Part shown: one piece after another, positions 28,671 to 37,416 of the stretch
How the letters are laid out: every line of letters starts with the position of its first letter
Position numbering within the stretch: position 1 is the stretch's first letter
DNA from: an uncultured Flavobacteriaceae bacterium
Lineage (GTDB): Bacteria; Bacteroidota; Bacteroidia; Flavobacteriales; Flavobacteriaceae
Direction of reading: 5' to 3'
DNA length: 64,000 bases
Assembly: GCA_938010765.1 (NCBI GenBank)
Contig: CALLVX010000052.1
Coordinates: 1-64,000 of the forward strand
The notes under the pieces: generated by a model
What the model saw: the letters and a program-made list of their open reading frames with translations, nothing else
Database searches by the model: none
Told to the model about the DNA's origin: nothing
Made by a program: the position numbers and the translations under genes

Positions 28671-29654
28671 TTATCCGCCTATGCTGCTCATACTTTGTAG
28701 TGCTACCGACTTGTTTTTTCGTAATTCCTCGGCCTCAAACCCGTCTTTGGGTTTTAAACGCACTATTTCACGAAATTTATCGGCCAATTCGGCATCGGTT
28801 ACCCCCGAACGCATATAATCTCTAATATTGAATATGCCGTCATCGTACAGACAACTCTTAATATCCCCTTTAGAGGAGATTCGAAGTCGGTTGCACGTAT
28901 TGCAAAAGCTTCGGGTAAAAGCGGCAATTACCCCTATATTGCCCTTATAGCCGGGAACATGTAACAAGCTAGCGGTATCCCCATGGGTACTTGGCAGTTT
29001 TTCCATTGTAGGGTAATGTGCCTTCAAATCGGCATAAATATCCCGAGCGCTGTACATTTCCACATTTTCCTTATAACCTCCATTAAAGGGCATTTCTTCT
29101 ATAAAGCGCACATCTACGGCATGTTTTTCGGCCAATTCCGCCAAAGGAATAATATCCTGGGTATTGATGCCTTTCATAATTACGGCGTTTAGTTTTACCC
29201 TAAAGCCATTATCGATCAGCATATGAAAGGTTTGCATCACTTTTTCAAAATCATCGCGACGTGTAATCTTATGAAAACGTTCCGAATCCAAAGAATCGAT
29301 GCTCAGGTTTATTTTGGTAATTCCCAATTCCTTTAAACGAGCAATATGCTTTTGTAAAAGCGTTCCATTCGAAGTAATATGAATGGAATCATAAGCAGTT
29401 AGTTGAGCGGTATTCTCTAACAATTGCATAAAATCTTTTCTGAGAAAAGGCTCCCCACCGGTAAAACGCACTTTACGAAAGCCTACATCTCCCAATACGC
29501 TAAGGAGTCGCGTAATCTCTTCATAGCTTAACAAATGCTTTTTGGGTTCATACGGAATGCCTTCTGCGGGCATGCAATAAAAACACCGCAAATTACACCG
29601 GTCGGTAACCGCGATACGAACATAATCGATTGTTCTGTTGTACGAATCTTGCAT
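28671..29654 (-). CDS. moaA: GTP 3',8-cyclase MoaA
   Basis: 327 residues. The radical-SAM [4Fe-4S] Cys triad is in CNLRCFYCMP (19-28). The second cluster's Cys are in FCNTCNRLRISSKGDIKSCLY (about 256-276), and the protein ends in Gly-Gly, as needed for MoaA activity. It catalyses the first step of molybdopterin synthesis from GTP. moaC, moaE, moaD and mobA are not in this window. Confidence 0.95.
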   Translation of the reverse strand: MQDSYNRTIDYVRIAVTDRCNLRCFYCMPAEGIPYEPKKHLLSYEEITRLLSVLGDVGFRKVRFTGGEPFLRKDFMQLLENTAQLTAYDSIHITSNGTLLQKHIARLKELGITKINLSIDSLDSERFHKITRRDDFEKVMQTFHMLIDNGFRVKLNAVIMKGINTQDIIPLAELAEKHAVDVRFIEEMPFNGGYKENVEMYSARDIYADLKAHYPTMEKLPSTHGDTASLLHVPGYKGNIGVIAAFTRSFCNTCNRLRISSKGDIKSCLYDDGIFNIRDYMRSGVTDAELADKFREIVRLKPKDGFEAEELRKNKSVALQSMSSIGG

Positions 29655-29782
29655 TTACTTTGGTATCTGGGACCTTAATTATGACCTTCCGGTCTCCGTT
29701 TCGTTAAGAATAGTCAAGATAGCCATATTTTGGATATATTAGCTTCCTATAAGTTAAAAATCAAAATAGCTTTTCTAAGGAA

Positions 29783-30886
29783 ATGAAGGAAATAAAGTCG
29801 ATTATCCAACTGTATAATACTTTAAAAGGATCTGGTGAAAAGTGCGCGATAGCACAGGTGGTGCGGGTTGAGGAATCTTCCTATCGCAGGGAAGGTGCCC
29901 GAATGTTGGTGTTTGAATCGGGTGTTTTCGAAGGGGGTATCAGTGGTGGTTGCCTTGAGGGCGATGCTTTACAGCGGTCGCAAATTGCCATTTTGAAACA
30001 ACAACCCTCTATTGTAACCTACGATACTTCAAAGGAAAAAGAAATAGGGGTGGGTTTGGGATGCAATGGTATTATTGATGTATTAATTTCACCCATTACC
30101 GAAGAAGCGCCTTTAATGGCTATGTTGCAAAAATGTATTTCGGAACGTGGAGAACATATAATCGCGACTATTACGGCCCTTCAGGGTTTAGAAGCCGTTC
30201 AATTAGGGGAGAGTTTTTATTACGATGCCGATTCTTCTACCTTGAACGACTGCCCTAATCAGCAATTGAAGGAGTTTATCCAAGAAAAAATTTCCGAGGT
30301 ACGTGGAAAGAACAAATCAAAAACCTACTATTTTAAGGAGGGAACCCAAACGGCAAGCATATTTATTGAATTGATACCGCCACAATTTCATCTGGCTATC
30401 TATGGTGATAATTACGATGTGTACCCCTTGTTAGATATGGCAAAGGTGCTCGATTGGGATGTGAGTCTGGTGGGGAACGTTCAAAAACTGAAAAAGGAAA
30501 AGTTACGGTCGGTGCAAGGCTTGTACCCAAAAGACGGTGAAGATCGTCCTGAAATTGACCAGCGTACGGCCATTCTTTTAATGGCCCATGATTTTAAGAC
30601 CGATTCGGCCAACCTTCGAACACTTATTAAAAGTGACGCTCCTTATATTGCATCATTGGGTCCTCGCAAACGATTTGATAAAATGGTTCGTGATTTTGAG
30701 GCCAATGACATTGTGTTTTCCAAGGAGGAGCTTGATCGAATTTTCGCCCCTTGCGGACTCGAAATAGGAGCCAATACCCCGGAGGAAATCGCGACTAGTA
30801 TTTTCGGGGAGATTTTAGGGGTGTTTTCGGGAAATAAAGGCGGAATGCTACGGCATAAAGAAGGGCCCATTCACGAACGTGCCTAG
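29783..30886 (+). CDS. xdhC: XdhC/CoxF-family molybdenum cofactor insertion/sulfuration protein
   Basis: 367 residues. The N-terminal XdhC domain carries AIAQVVRVEESSYRREGARM (23-42) and GISGGCLEGD (53-62), and the C-terminal Rossmann-like domain is at about 200-330. In known systems XdhC binds sulfurated Mo cofactor, recruits a NifS-type desulfurase and delivers cofactor to the hydroxylase. It is divergent from moaA with 128 bp between. It could serve IorAB, while the second XdhC-type protein (42823-43836) serves CO dehydrogenase. Confidence 0.85.
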   Translation: MKEIKSIIQLYNTLKGSGEKCAIAQVVRVEESSYRREGARMLVFESGVFEGGISGGCLEGDALQRSQIAILKQQPSIVTYDTSKEKEIGVGLGCNGIIDVLISPITEEAPLMAMLQKCISERGEHIIATITALQGLEAVQLGESFYYDADSSTLNDCPNQQLKEFIQEKISEVRGKNKSKTYYFKEGTQTASIFIELIPPQFHLAIYGDNYDVYPLLDMAKVLDWDVSLVGNVQKLKKEKLRSVQGLYPKDGEDRPEIDQRTAILLMAHDFKTDSANLRTLIKSDAPYIASLGPRKRFDKMVRDFEANDIVFSKEELDRIFAPCGLEIGANTPEEIATSIFGEILGVFSGNKGGMLRHKEGPIHERA

Positions 30887-30887
30887 T

Positions 30888-31853
30888 TCATTTCGTATGT
30901 GCAGATAAATCATAAAGCAGTAGTTTGGTACGCTTCAAGGAATCGGGTTCAGGAAAAGTAAGCGTTTTTTGATCAAGTGACTCAAGGTTTGAGTTGCCGA
31001 TTACCACAGCTTTCGTTTCGTTGATGCAGAAGGTTAAAGGTACTTTCAAATCCCTGTTATTATGGTCTATTACCTGCACATCGACTATTTCCTTTTGATC
31101 AGGGCTTAACAACAACTTCCTGAAGTTATGTAAATTGATTTCAAGCCCGTTTTGAATTCCATATAAATCGCCATTATAAAATTCAAGCCCATCGATACCT
31201 TGGGAATCTCCATGCATATCTGGCTTGTTCAAGAAAGTCTTCGTTGCAATATCAATAATTCGAACACCTTTTGAAAAGCTGGCTACATACAATTTACTAT
31301 TGTCTTCCGAAATGGCAATTCCGTTGGGGAATTCAATTTCATTGGAGCGTAGGAACAATTTTAGGGAATCAGCGTCCGGCGCAAGGGAATATACCGATGA
31401 GTCAAACGAATCGGTGATATACAGCGAACCGTCATCGGCAAGTATCAAATCATTGAGCAAATGTGAATGGTTGCGATCTTGCAAACTATACCGTTGTTTA
31501 AGTTTCGAAGATTTTAAATCAAATGTGAATAATGAAGTCAAGGAATCTGGAATAGCGGCGTAGGCTGCAAGAGCATGCACAACACCTCTTTTATCATCGA
31601 CCAGGATGCCGACTCCCGGTAGAAATCCGTCTTGGCCAGAGGCAATAAAATCTTCCTGTAGACCGGTAATTTCATCTACCTTGATTATTTTAGATTTGGC
31701 AACGCTGGTGAGGTAGAATGCTTTGGTATTTTCGGAATAAGCGATACCTTCAGGAACCAATTCTTTATCTTCCAATTCATACTGGGCGCGCTCCTTCTTT
31801 TTACAAGCCAGCACAATTATAAAAAGAAATATCCCTATAATTAACTTGTTCAT
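30888..31853 (-). CDS. SMP-30-like beta-propeller lipoprotein
   Basis: 321 residues with a lipobox (IIVLAC, Cys 17). Repeated strand motifs such as PEGIAYSENTKAFYLTS, LLNDLILADDGSLYITDSFDSSVY and PNGIAISEDNSKLYVASFS indicate a six-bladed propeller of the gluconolactonase/SMP-30 type. It may be a lactonase or a sensor domain. It is convergent with xdhC with one base between. Confidence 0.75.
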   Translation of the reverse strand: MNKLIIGIFLFIIVLACKKKERAQYELEDKELVPEGIAYSENTKAFYLTSVAKSKIIKVDEITGLQEDFIASGQDGFLPGVGILVDDKRGVVHALAAYAAIPDSLTSLFTFDLKSSKLKQRYSLQDRNHSHLLNDLILADDGSLYITDSFDSSVYSLAPDADSLKLFLRSNEIEFPNGIAISEDNSKLYVASFSKGVRIIDIATKTFLNKPDMHGDSQGIDGLEFYNGDLYGIQNGLEINLHNFRKLLLSPDQKEIVDVQVIDHNNRDLKVPLTFCINETKAVVIGNSNLESLDQKTLTFPEPDSLKRTKLLLYDLSAHTK

Positions 31854-32006
31854 TTAGATTGACTTAGAGTGAATTTACATCTCTCGATACCCTGCTAAAA
31901 ATAAACAAATTCAATTCCTTACATTGTTCTATTAGGGTTAAAACCTAGTTAAAATTATATTGAGAAAGCCATGCTGTTTTCTTAGATCAACTTGAATTCT
32001 ATTGCT

Positions 32007-33583
32007 TTAATCTTCGCGAGCGTACTTTTCAAATAGCGATTCACCGTTGATGGGCCAAAACTTGAATTCTGGAAGGGCATATTCATCGGGCAAGGTCGAT
32101 TTAAAAGTTTCAAAATTGGTCTTATTGAAATCAACGTTCATGAATTCATAAACCGAATTTGTACCTTCCCTGTCGGCAAAAATAAACGCTCTTTTTGCAT
32201 TATGAAACCCCCTCTTTACGGTAAGTAGATGCCCTTTTTCGAGATGCTTTATTAGAAATTCGACATTACCGTAAGGAGTGTTGGTATCCATATCACCTTG
32301 AATAAGTACTATTGGAATTGCGTGTTTTTTTGGTATTCTAAAATCATCGAAAACTTTGGGTGCCGGGCAAACATCTCTTGTCCAGGTATAATGTTTATTA
32401 ACATCGCCCAACCATCTTTTGGCTGGTCTGCTGTTGATTTCTGCTTCTCTAGCCGCAGAAACACCTAGACTATTGTTGAAAAGCGGGTTGGTCATCAATG
32501 CGCTTGAATTGTAACTCTTCCCTGGGATATCAGCGCGAGAAATCGAAAATCGCCCCGATACATTTCGGTAATATATTTTGGCCAGGACTGCGCATCATTG
32601 GCATAAGTTCCGCTTTCAGGATTTAAATAACTGTATCGCAGATCATCTGCACCAACGACAATAGTTAGGTCTTTTCCATCATCGATTCCTTTTAAAACCA
32701 CCGTTTCCGGCTTTTTTTCTAAACGGGGAATGACAGTCTTAAAAGCTTCTAACAGGCCTATTTTTGGCAAATCTTTGGCGATATTGGGGTCTGTCTCGGC
32801 ATACCGTTCAATTTTCTCAAGAACACGCCATCTTTCCTGGGGGTCGTCATAATTGTGGTCTAAAGGTTCCACTCCCGATAGTAAGGCTCTGTCTACATTT
32901 TTTGGGTAACGTTGCACGTACCCTAGGGCCCATTGCGAAGCAAAACTGACCCCTATCAAAGCAATTTTTTCAACATTGAGGTGTTGTCGAACTGTTTCGA
33001 TATCATCAACGAAATGAAGAATGTCATATCCACGAAGGTCAATACCACTTTCTTGATAGGTTTGGATTTTTGCTGCATAGGCGGCTTTTCTATTTTGGCC
33101 CATTAGTGCCAAGTCAAAAGGTTTATCCAAACTATCGCCATTGTTCCATTTGTATCTGAATTCAGGTATCTGCATCCCAGGACTACTCGAATTACCTCTT
33201 TGGTTTATAAGGATAACATCTCTATGTTGGTTTACAAAATTCAACTCATATCGCCATGCTTCGGCCCGGCGGCCCTTATAGAATACTTCGGTAGAATAGG
33301 GTTCTCCTGGTCCGGCTCCCAAGAAAACTACGGGAGGCAGGGTCGCAGTATCCTTGGCAGGAAATCTAAAAAAATGTAAAGGAATTTTTCTACTATTCGG
33401 GTCATTTCGATTTTCGGGCACAAACAGCATATTTTCAGTACCTCTAAAAGACCAATCATCATCGGCAACATGCACCGGTTGGGAAATAACAAATTTATCT
33501 AACGAAAGCTTGCTGCCTTCATTCGAATTTTGCTTGCACGCAAGAAGTAGCAACACGAAACTATAGAGAAGTATATTTTTCAT
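32007..33583 (-). pseudogene. Alpha/beta-hydrolase (S33/TAP-like) broken by a frameshift
   Basis: The N-terminal part runs 33583 to 32495 and the C-terminal part 32498 to 32007 in another frame. Together they give one ~525-residue lipoprotein hydrolase. Lipobox LLLLAC; oxyanion strand PPVVFLGAGPGEP; nucleophile in IGVSFASQ; catalytic Asp in IQGDMDTNTP and His in GFHNAKR, the last two on the second fragment. The interval is one base short of 526 codons; the frame change lies near 32538-32550, where the second frame reads SRADIPGKSYNSSALMTNP. The nucleophile elbow is GxSxA rather than GxSxG. If the loss is real, the truncated protein lacks Asp and His and should be inactive. Confidence 0.8.
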
Positions 33584-33649
33584 TCCCCAAAACTAGCTCC
33601 TGTTTGAATACCGGTCTTGTAGAATTGGGACAAAGGGTGTACGTAATGG

Positions 33650-34485
33650 TCATAATTTCCAAAATAGGATGTCAACTACAATTTCTAATTGCTCAAAGAG
33701 TTGCTTGGGGGTCAGATTACTTCTAGACTTTATTTGATGGTTAAAATCCGGTTGGTCATAGTAATTACTTTCCAATGCAATTTTGGAAAGATCTTTTACT
33801 TCTTGTTTCTTTTGAAAACTTAGTAAGGCTTTTCTAAACTTGATTACGGAAGTATATTCTTCTATTGAATATCCCAAGTGTTTTTTAAATTTTCGAAGCA
33901 AGGTTCGTCGACTCACTACCAGCTGGTTAGAAAGTTCGGTAACTTTCATCGGCACTGAACTATTGACCAGATAGTCGATGGCCTTTAAAATCTCGATTTC
34001 TTTAAATGGTTGATAACGTTCTATTAAAAAAGCATCTAATAAATCACGTTTTATTTTCAAATTTTCAGTAGCGTAAACGGCATCCAAGCATTCTTTAAAA
34101 GGCGCGCCAAAGGCTTGAAATTCGGAAAAGTGTTTTTCCAAATAATTCGATAAGGGTACCTCCAAAAAATGATTGATTCCACCAGGATAAAATACGATAG
34201 CAACTCTATTTAAAGGACCATAAAATTCTACTTCCTTATACTTATCTACCAAACCTGCCAATAGTTGTGTATACCCATTATCCTTTTATACCGTTGCTTT
34301 CTATAGCGTCCCTCGGCACTGGTGAGCGAATCTTTGTATACGCTAATGGTCGTTGTAATGTTTTGATAAAAGGTAACCTTGGAATAAAAATTAGGATCTT
34401 CGGCGGCATGCACATAGTATCCTTTGATCCATTTCGCCAAGGTGGGGTTAGCAGGACGAATAAATTTTACATGGCCGATTTCCAT
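33650..34485 (-). pseudogene. AraC-family regulator broken by a frameshift
   Basis: The N-terminal piece (MEIGHVKFIRPANPTLAKWI, from 34485) ends at 34246. Another frame continues (TQLLAGLVDKYKEVEFYGPL) from about 34275 down to 33650. The joined protein is about 278 residues with an AraC helix-turn-helix domain at its end (TELSNQLVVSRRTLLRKFKKH, then ALESNYYDQPDFNHQIKS). The interval is one base short of 279 codons, so a single-base loss near 34255-34290 explains it. The regulated genes are unknown; it lies between the hydrolase remnant and the cysteine desulfurase. Confidence 0.8.
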
Positions 34486-34567
34486 TCAGAACTATTTTCT
34501 TTATAAACTCAAGTGGTTTTCTATAATAATAACTGGCAAAAAAAGGACATTTTTTGAATTTAAACAT

Positions 34568-35743
34568 TCAAATACGTCGTTCCCATAGAATATTGGTCTC
34601 CCTTAATTTAGTGACTTCTTCGGTTATAATTCTAACGGCTTTTTCCACTTCTTCCAGGGTCGTATAGCGCCCAATACTTAACCGTAAAGAGGCATAGGCA
34701 AGGCTAGGGGGTATCCCCATTGCCACTAATACGTGCGAGGGGAAGGTAGAAGCCGAATTACAGGCCGATCCGTTCGAAACGGCCAATTGTCTGCTTAAAG
34801 CGGTTAAAAGATTGGCCCCGTCTACGTAGGGAAAAGAAACATGCACCGTATTGGGCAACCGTTGCTCTGAATAGCTGTTTGAAACCACTAATTCAATTGC
34901 TAGAAGCCCCTTTTCCAATTGCTCTCTCAATGCAAGTATTCGCGTTGTTTCTGCGGCGATATCTAGATAGACCAGTTCAATGGCCTTGGCGAAGCCTACG
35001 ATCAAAGGTGTGTTAATGGTACCTCCTCGTTGGCCTTTTTGTTGTCCGCCCCCTTGAATTAAACTGGGAAGGGTTTCGTAATTTTCATTGTCTTTACAAT
35101 AGACCAGGCCAATGCCTTTGGGACCATACACCTTATGTGCTGAAAAACAAGCGAAATCAACCTGGGCCAAAATGGCTGTAAGATCTGTTTTTCCCAATGC
35201 CTGAGTCGTATCCGAAAAGAGAAGGCTTCCATTTTCATGCACAAGACGGGCGATTTCTTCCAAAGGTTGTAGTACCCCGGTTTCATTATTTGCGTACATA
35301 ATCGATACTAGTATTGTATCGGGCCGCATGGCCTTTTGTAATTCGGATACTGACAACAACCCATCGGCATTCACATTCAGATAAGTAACTTCACAGCCTT
35401 CCGATTCTAAAAAAGTGCAACAGTCTAAAACTGCCTTGTGTTCGGTTTTGGTCGTAATGATATGATTGCCCTTCGAATGCATTTTTTGAACCGTTCCCTT
35501 TAAGACCATATTGATGCTCTCAGTGGATCCTGAAGTATAAATAAGGCTGGTAGCGGCTATGTCTAAGGTTTTTGCGATAGTGTCAGTCGCCTCTTCCACA
35601 GCGCTTTTAGCCAACCAACCGTAGGGGTGATGACTACTGGAAGCGTTTCCGAAATCACCGTTGAAGTACGGCAACATACTGTCTACTACCTCCTGCCTGC
35701 AGGGAGTAGTGGCATTATAATCAAAATAGAGTTGGGCGTACAT
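34568..35743 (-). CDS. Cysteine desulfurase (NifS/IscS-like)
   Basis: 391-residue class V aminotransferase. PLP Lys is K204 in SAHKVYGPKG, PLP-phosphate contacts are in YTSGSTES (69-76), and the active Cys is C328 in NGSACNSAS. The latter is the short-loop group I arrangement. It mobilises sulfur from cysteine. Its place just upstream of, and divergent from, the cox operon and near two XdhC-type genes suggests a role in sulfurating Mo cofactor or supplying Fe-S clusters; this is inference from known XdhC-NifS partnerships. Confidence 0.88.
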   Translation of the reverse strand: MYAQLYFDYNATTPCRQEVVDSMLPYFNGDFGNASSSHHPYGWLAKSAVEEATDTIAKTLDIAATSLIYTSGSTESINMVLKGTVQKMHSKGNHIITTKTEHKAVLDCCTFLESEGCEVTYLNVNADGLLSVSELQKAMRPDTILVSIMYANNETGVLQPLEEIARLVHENGSLLFSDTTQALGKTDLTAILAQVDFACFSAHKVYGPKGIGLVYCKDNENYETLPSLIQGGGQQKGQRGGTINTPLIVGFAKAIELVYLDIAAETTRILALREQLEKGLLAIELVVSNSYSEQRLPNTVHVSFPYVDGANLLTALSRQLAVSNGSACNSASTFPSHVLVAMGIPPSLAYASLRLSIGRYTTLEEVEKAVRIITEEVTKLRETNILWERRI

Positions 35744-35968
35744 TTAATTAAGGTCGCTAACAAGGCTCTTTTGTTGTTGGCTATCCAAACGTAAGCTTCC
35801 ATGGGGAAAGTACGTACTTGGAAGGCGCAAATGACACATAGCCATTGATTCTGAATTCAGTCTTAAATATACATATTCTAATCATACCCTAAAGTGGGGT
35901 AATAAATGCTGGCAAAAAAGTAATTTCTTACTTATAATTATTAAATCATCACCTAAGTGAATAACTTA

Positions 35969-35999
35969 TTGCCAAATCAAAATAAAAACTATACATTTA
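35969..35999 (+). promoter_or_regulatory. Candidate promoter of the cox operon
   Basis: TTG at 35969-35971 and TACATTTA at 35992-35999, 20 bp apart, match the Bacteroidota -33/-7 layout (TAnnTTTG, last base off). Predicted start of transcription is about 25 bp before coxM. Confidence 0.45.
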
Positions 36000-36032
36000 T
36001 TGCTTACATCATAATTTAACTCCTAAAAAAGT

Positions 36033-36902
36033 ATGATTCCAGCTAATTTCACTTATCATAAGGCGACTTCAGTAAAAGAAGCGATCGCTTTGGCGGAAAC
36101 GCATGGGGAAGAGGCGAAGTACATGTCTGGCGGACATAGTCTGCTACCCATGATGAAACTTCGGTTTGCGACTCCAGAACACATTATTGATATCAGTAAA
36201 ATCGAAGGCTTATCCTATATAAAGGAAGAAGGCGATGTTCTTAAGATCGGGGCGTTGACTACCCAAACAGAGATGGAGCATAATGCGAACATTAAGGAAA
36301 ACTATCCTATTTTTTCGGATGCCATTAAATTAACGGCGGATCCCTCGGTACGAAATGTGGGAACCATTGGAGGAAACATAGCCCACGGTGATGCTGCCAA
36401 TGATCAACCTGCTTTGATGCTTGCAATGCGGGCAACGGTAGTGGCAGAGGGAACAGATGGGCAAAAAACGATTCCGATCGATGAATTCTTTCAAGGGTTT
36501 TATATGACTGCCCTAGAACCTTCCGATGTCTTGGTAGAAATTCAAGTTCCGAAAGCAAAAAAGGGAAGTGGAGGCGCTTATAACAAAGTAGAACGAAAAG
36601 TAGGTGACTATGCGACCGCTGGTGTGGCCGTTCATTTAGCACTCAATAGTGATGGGGTTTGCCAAGAAGTAGGTATCGCACTTACCAATGTTAGTGCAGT
36701 TCCTATGCGTTTGGATCGAGGAGAGGAATTATTACTAGGTAAAAAGATCACCGATGATTTAATTGAACAAGTAGGGGTCATGGCCAGTGAAGATTGCGAG
36801 CCTACCTCAGATTTAAGAGGGTCCGAAGCGTATAAAAGATCTATTGTTAACACCATCACCAAGCGTATGATTCGTTTGGCCTTGGAAAGAGCACAACACT
36901 AA
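36033..36902 (+). CDS. coxM: CO dehydrogenase medium (FAD) subunit
   Basis: 289 residues. FAD-binding motifs of the CoxM/XDH-B family are [15 protein letters not shown] (about 30-44) and [16 protein letters not shown] (about 109-124), followed by the C-terminal CO-dehydrogenase flavoprotein domain (about 170-280). It accepts electrons from CoxS and passes them to the quinone pool. First gene of the classic M-S-L order, 10 bp before coxS. Confidence 0.93.
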   Translation: MIPANFTYHKATSVKEAIALAETHGEEAKYMSGGHSLLPMMKLRFATPEHIIDISKIEGLSYIKEEGDVLKIGALTTQTEMEHNANIKENYPIFSDAIKLTADPSVRNVGTIGGNIAHGDAANDQPALMLAMRATVVAEGTDGQKTIPIDEFFQGFYMTALEPSDVLVEIQVPKAKKGSGGAYNKVERKVGDYATAGVAVHLALNSDGVCQEVGIALTNVSAVPMRLDRGEELLLGKKITDDLIEQVGVMASEDCEPTSDLRGSEAYKRSIVNTITKRMIRLALERAQH

Positions 36903-36912
36903 AAAAATTGAA

Positions 36913-37398
36913 ATGAAGCATACAATAACAATGACTATTAATGGTGCCCCCGTAACCGCGGAGGTAGATTCGCGCTTACTATTGGTCCATTTTATAAGAG
37001 AAAATTTAGATTTGACAGGAACACATATTGGTTGTGATACTTCTAACTGTGGGGCCTGTACCATTCTATTGGATGGGAAATCGATTAAATCCTGTACCTA
37101 TTTGGCGGTTCGTGCCGACGGTGCGGAGATTACTACGATTGAAGGTTTGGCGCCAGAGGGTACCAACCATCCATTGCAACAAGCTTTTCACGACCAGCAC
37201 GGCCTGCATTGCGGATTTTGCACTCCAGGTATGATACTGCGTTCCGTGGATCTTTTAAAAAACAACCCGAATCCCACCGAAGAAGAAATACGTTGGGGAA
37301 TCTCTGGGAATTTATGCCGTTGTACGGGCTACAACAATATTGTAAAGTCGGTGCAGCAGGCAGCTAAGGAAATGCAGAACGAATCAGAATCAGTCTAA
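36913..37398 (+). CDS. coxS: CO dehydrogenase small (2Fe-2S) subunit
   Basis: 161 residues. The first cluster's ligands are C41, C46 and C49 in [11 protein letters not shown] plus the Cys in IKSCTY; the second cluster is held by CGFCTPG and CRCTGYN (about 99-140). It is the electron relay between the Mo site of CoxL and the FAD of CoxM. It is 18 bp before coxL. Confidence 0.93.
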   Translation: MKHTITMTINGAPVTAEVDSRLLLVHFIRENLDLTGTHIGCDTSNCGACTILLDGKSIKSCTYLAVRADGAEITTIEGLAPEGTNHPLQQAFHDQHGLHCGFCTPGMILRSVDLLKNNPNPTEEEIRWGISGNLCRCTGYNNIVKSVQQAAKEMQNESESV

Positions 37399-37416
37399 CC
37401 TCTTAAATAGAAAACT

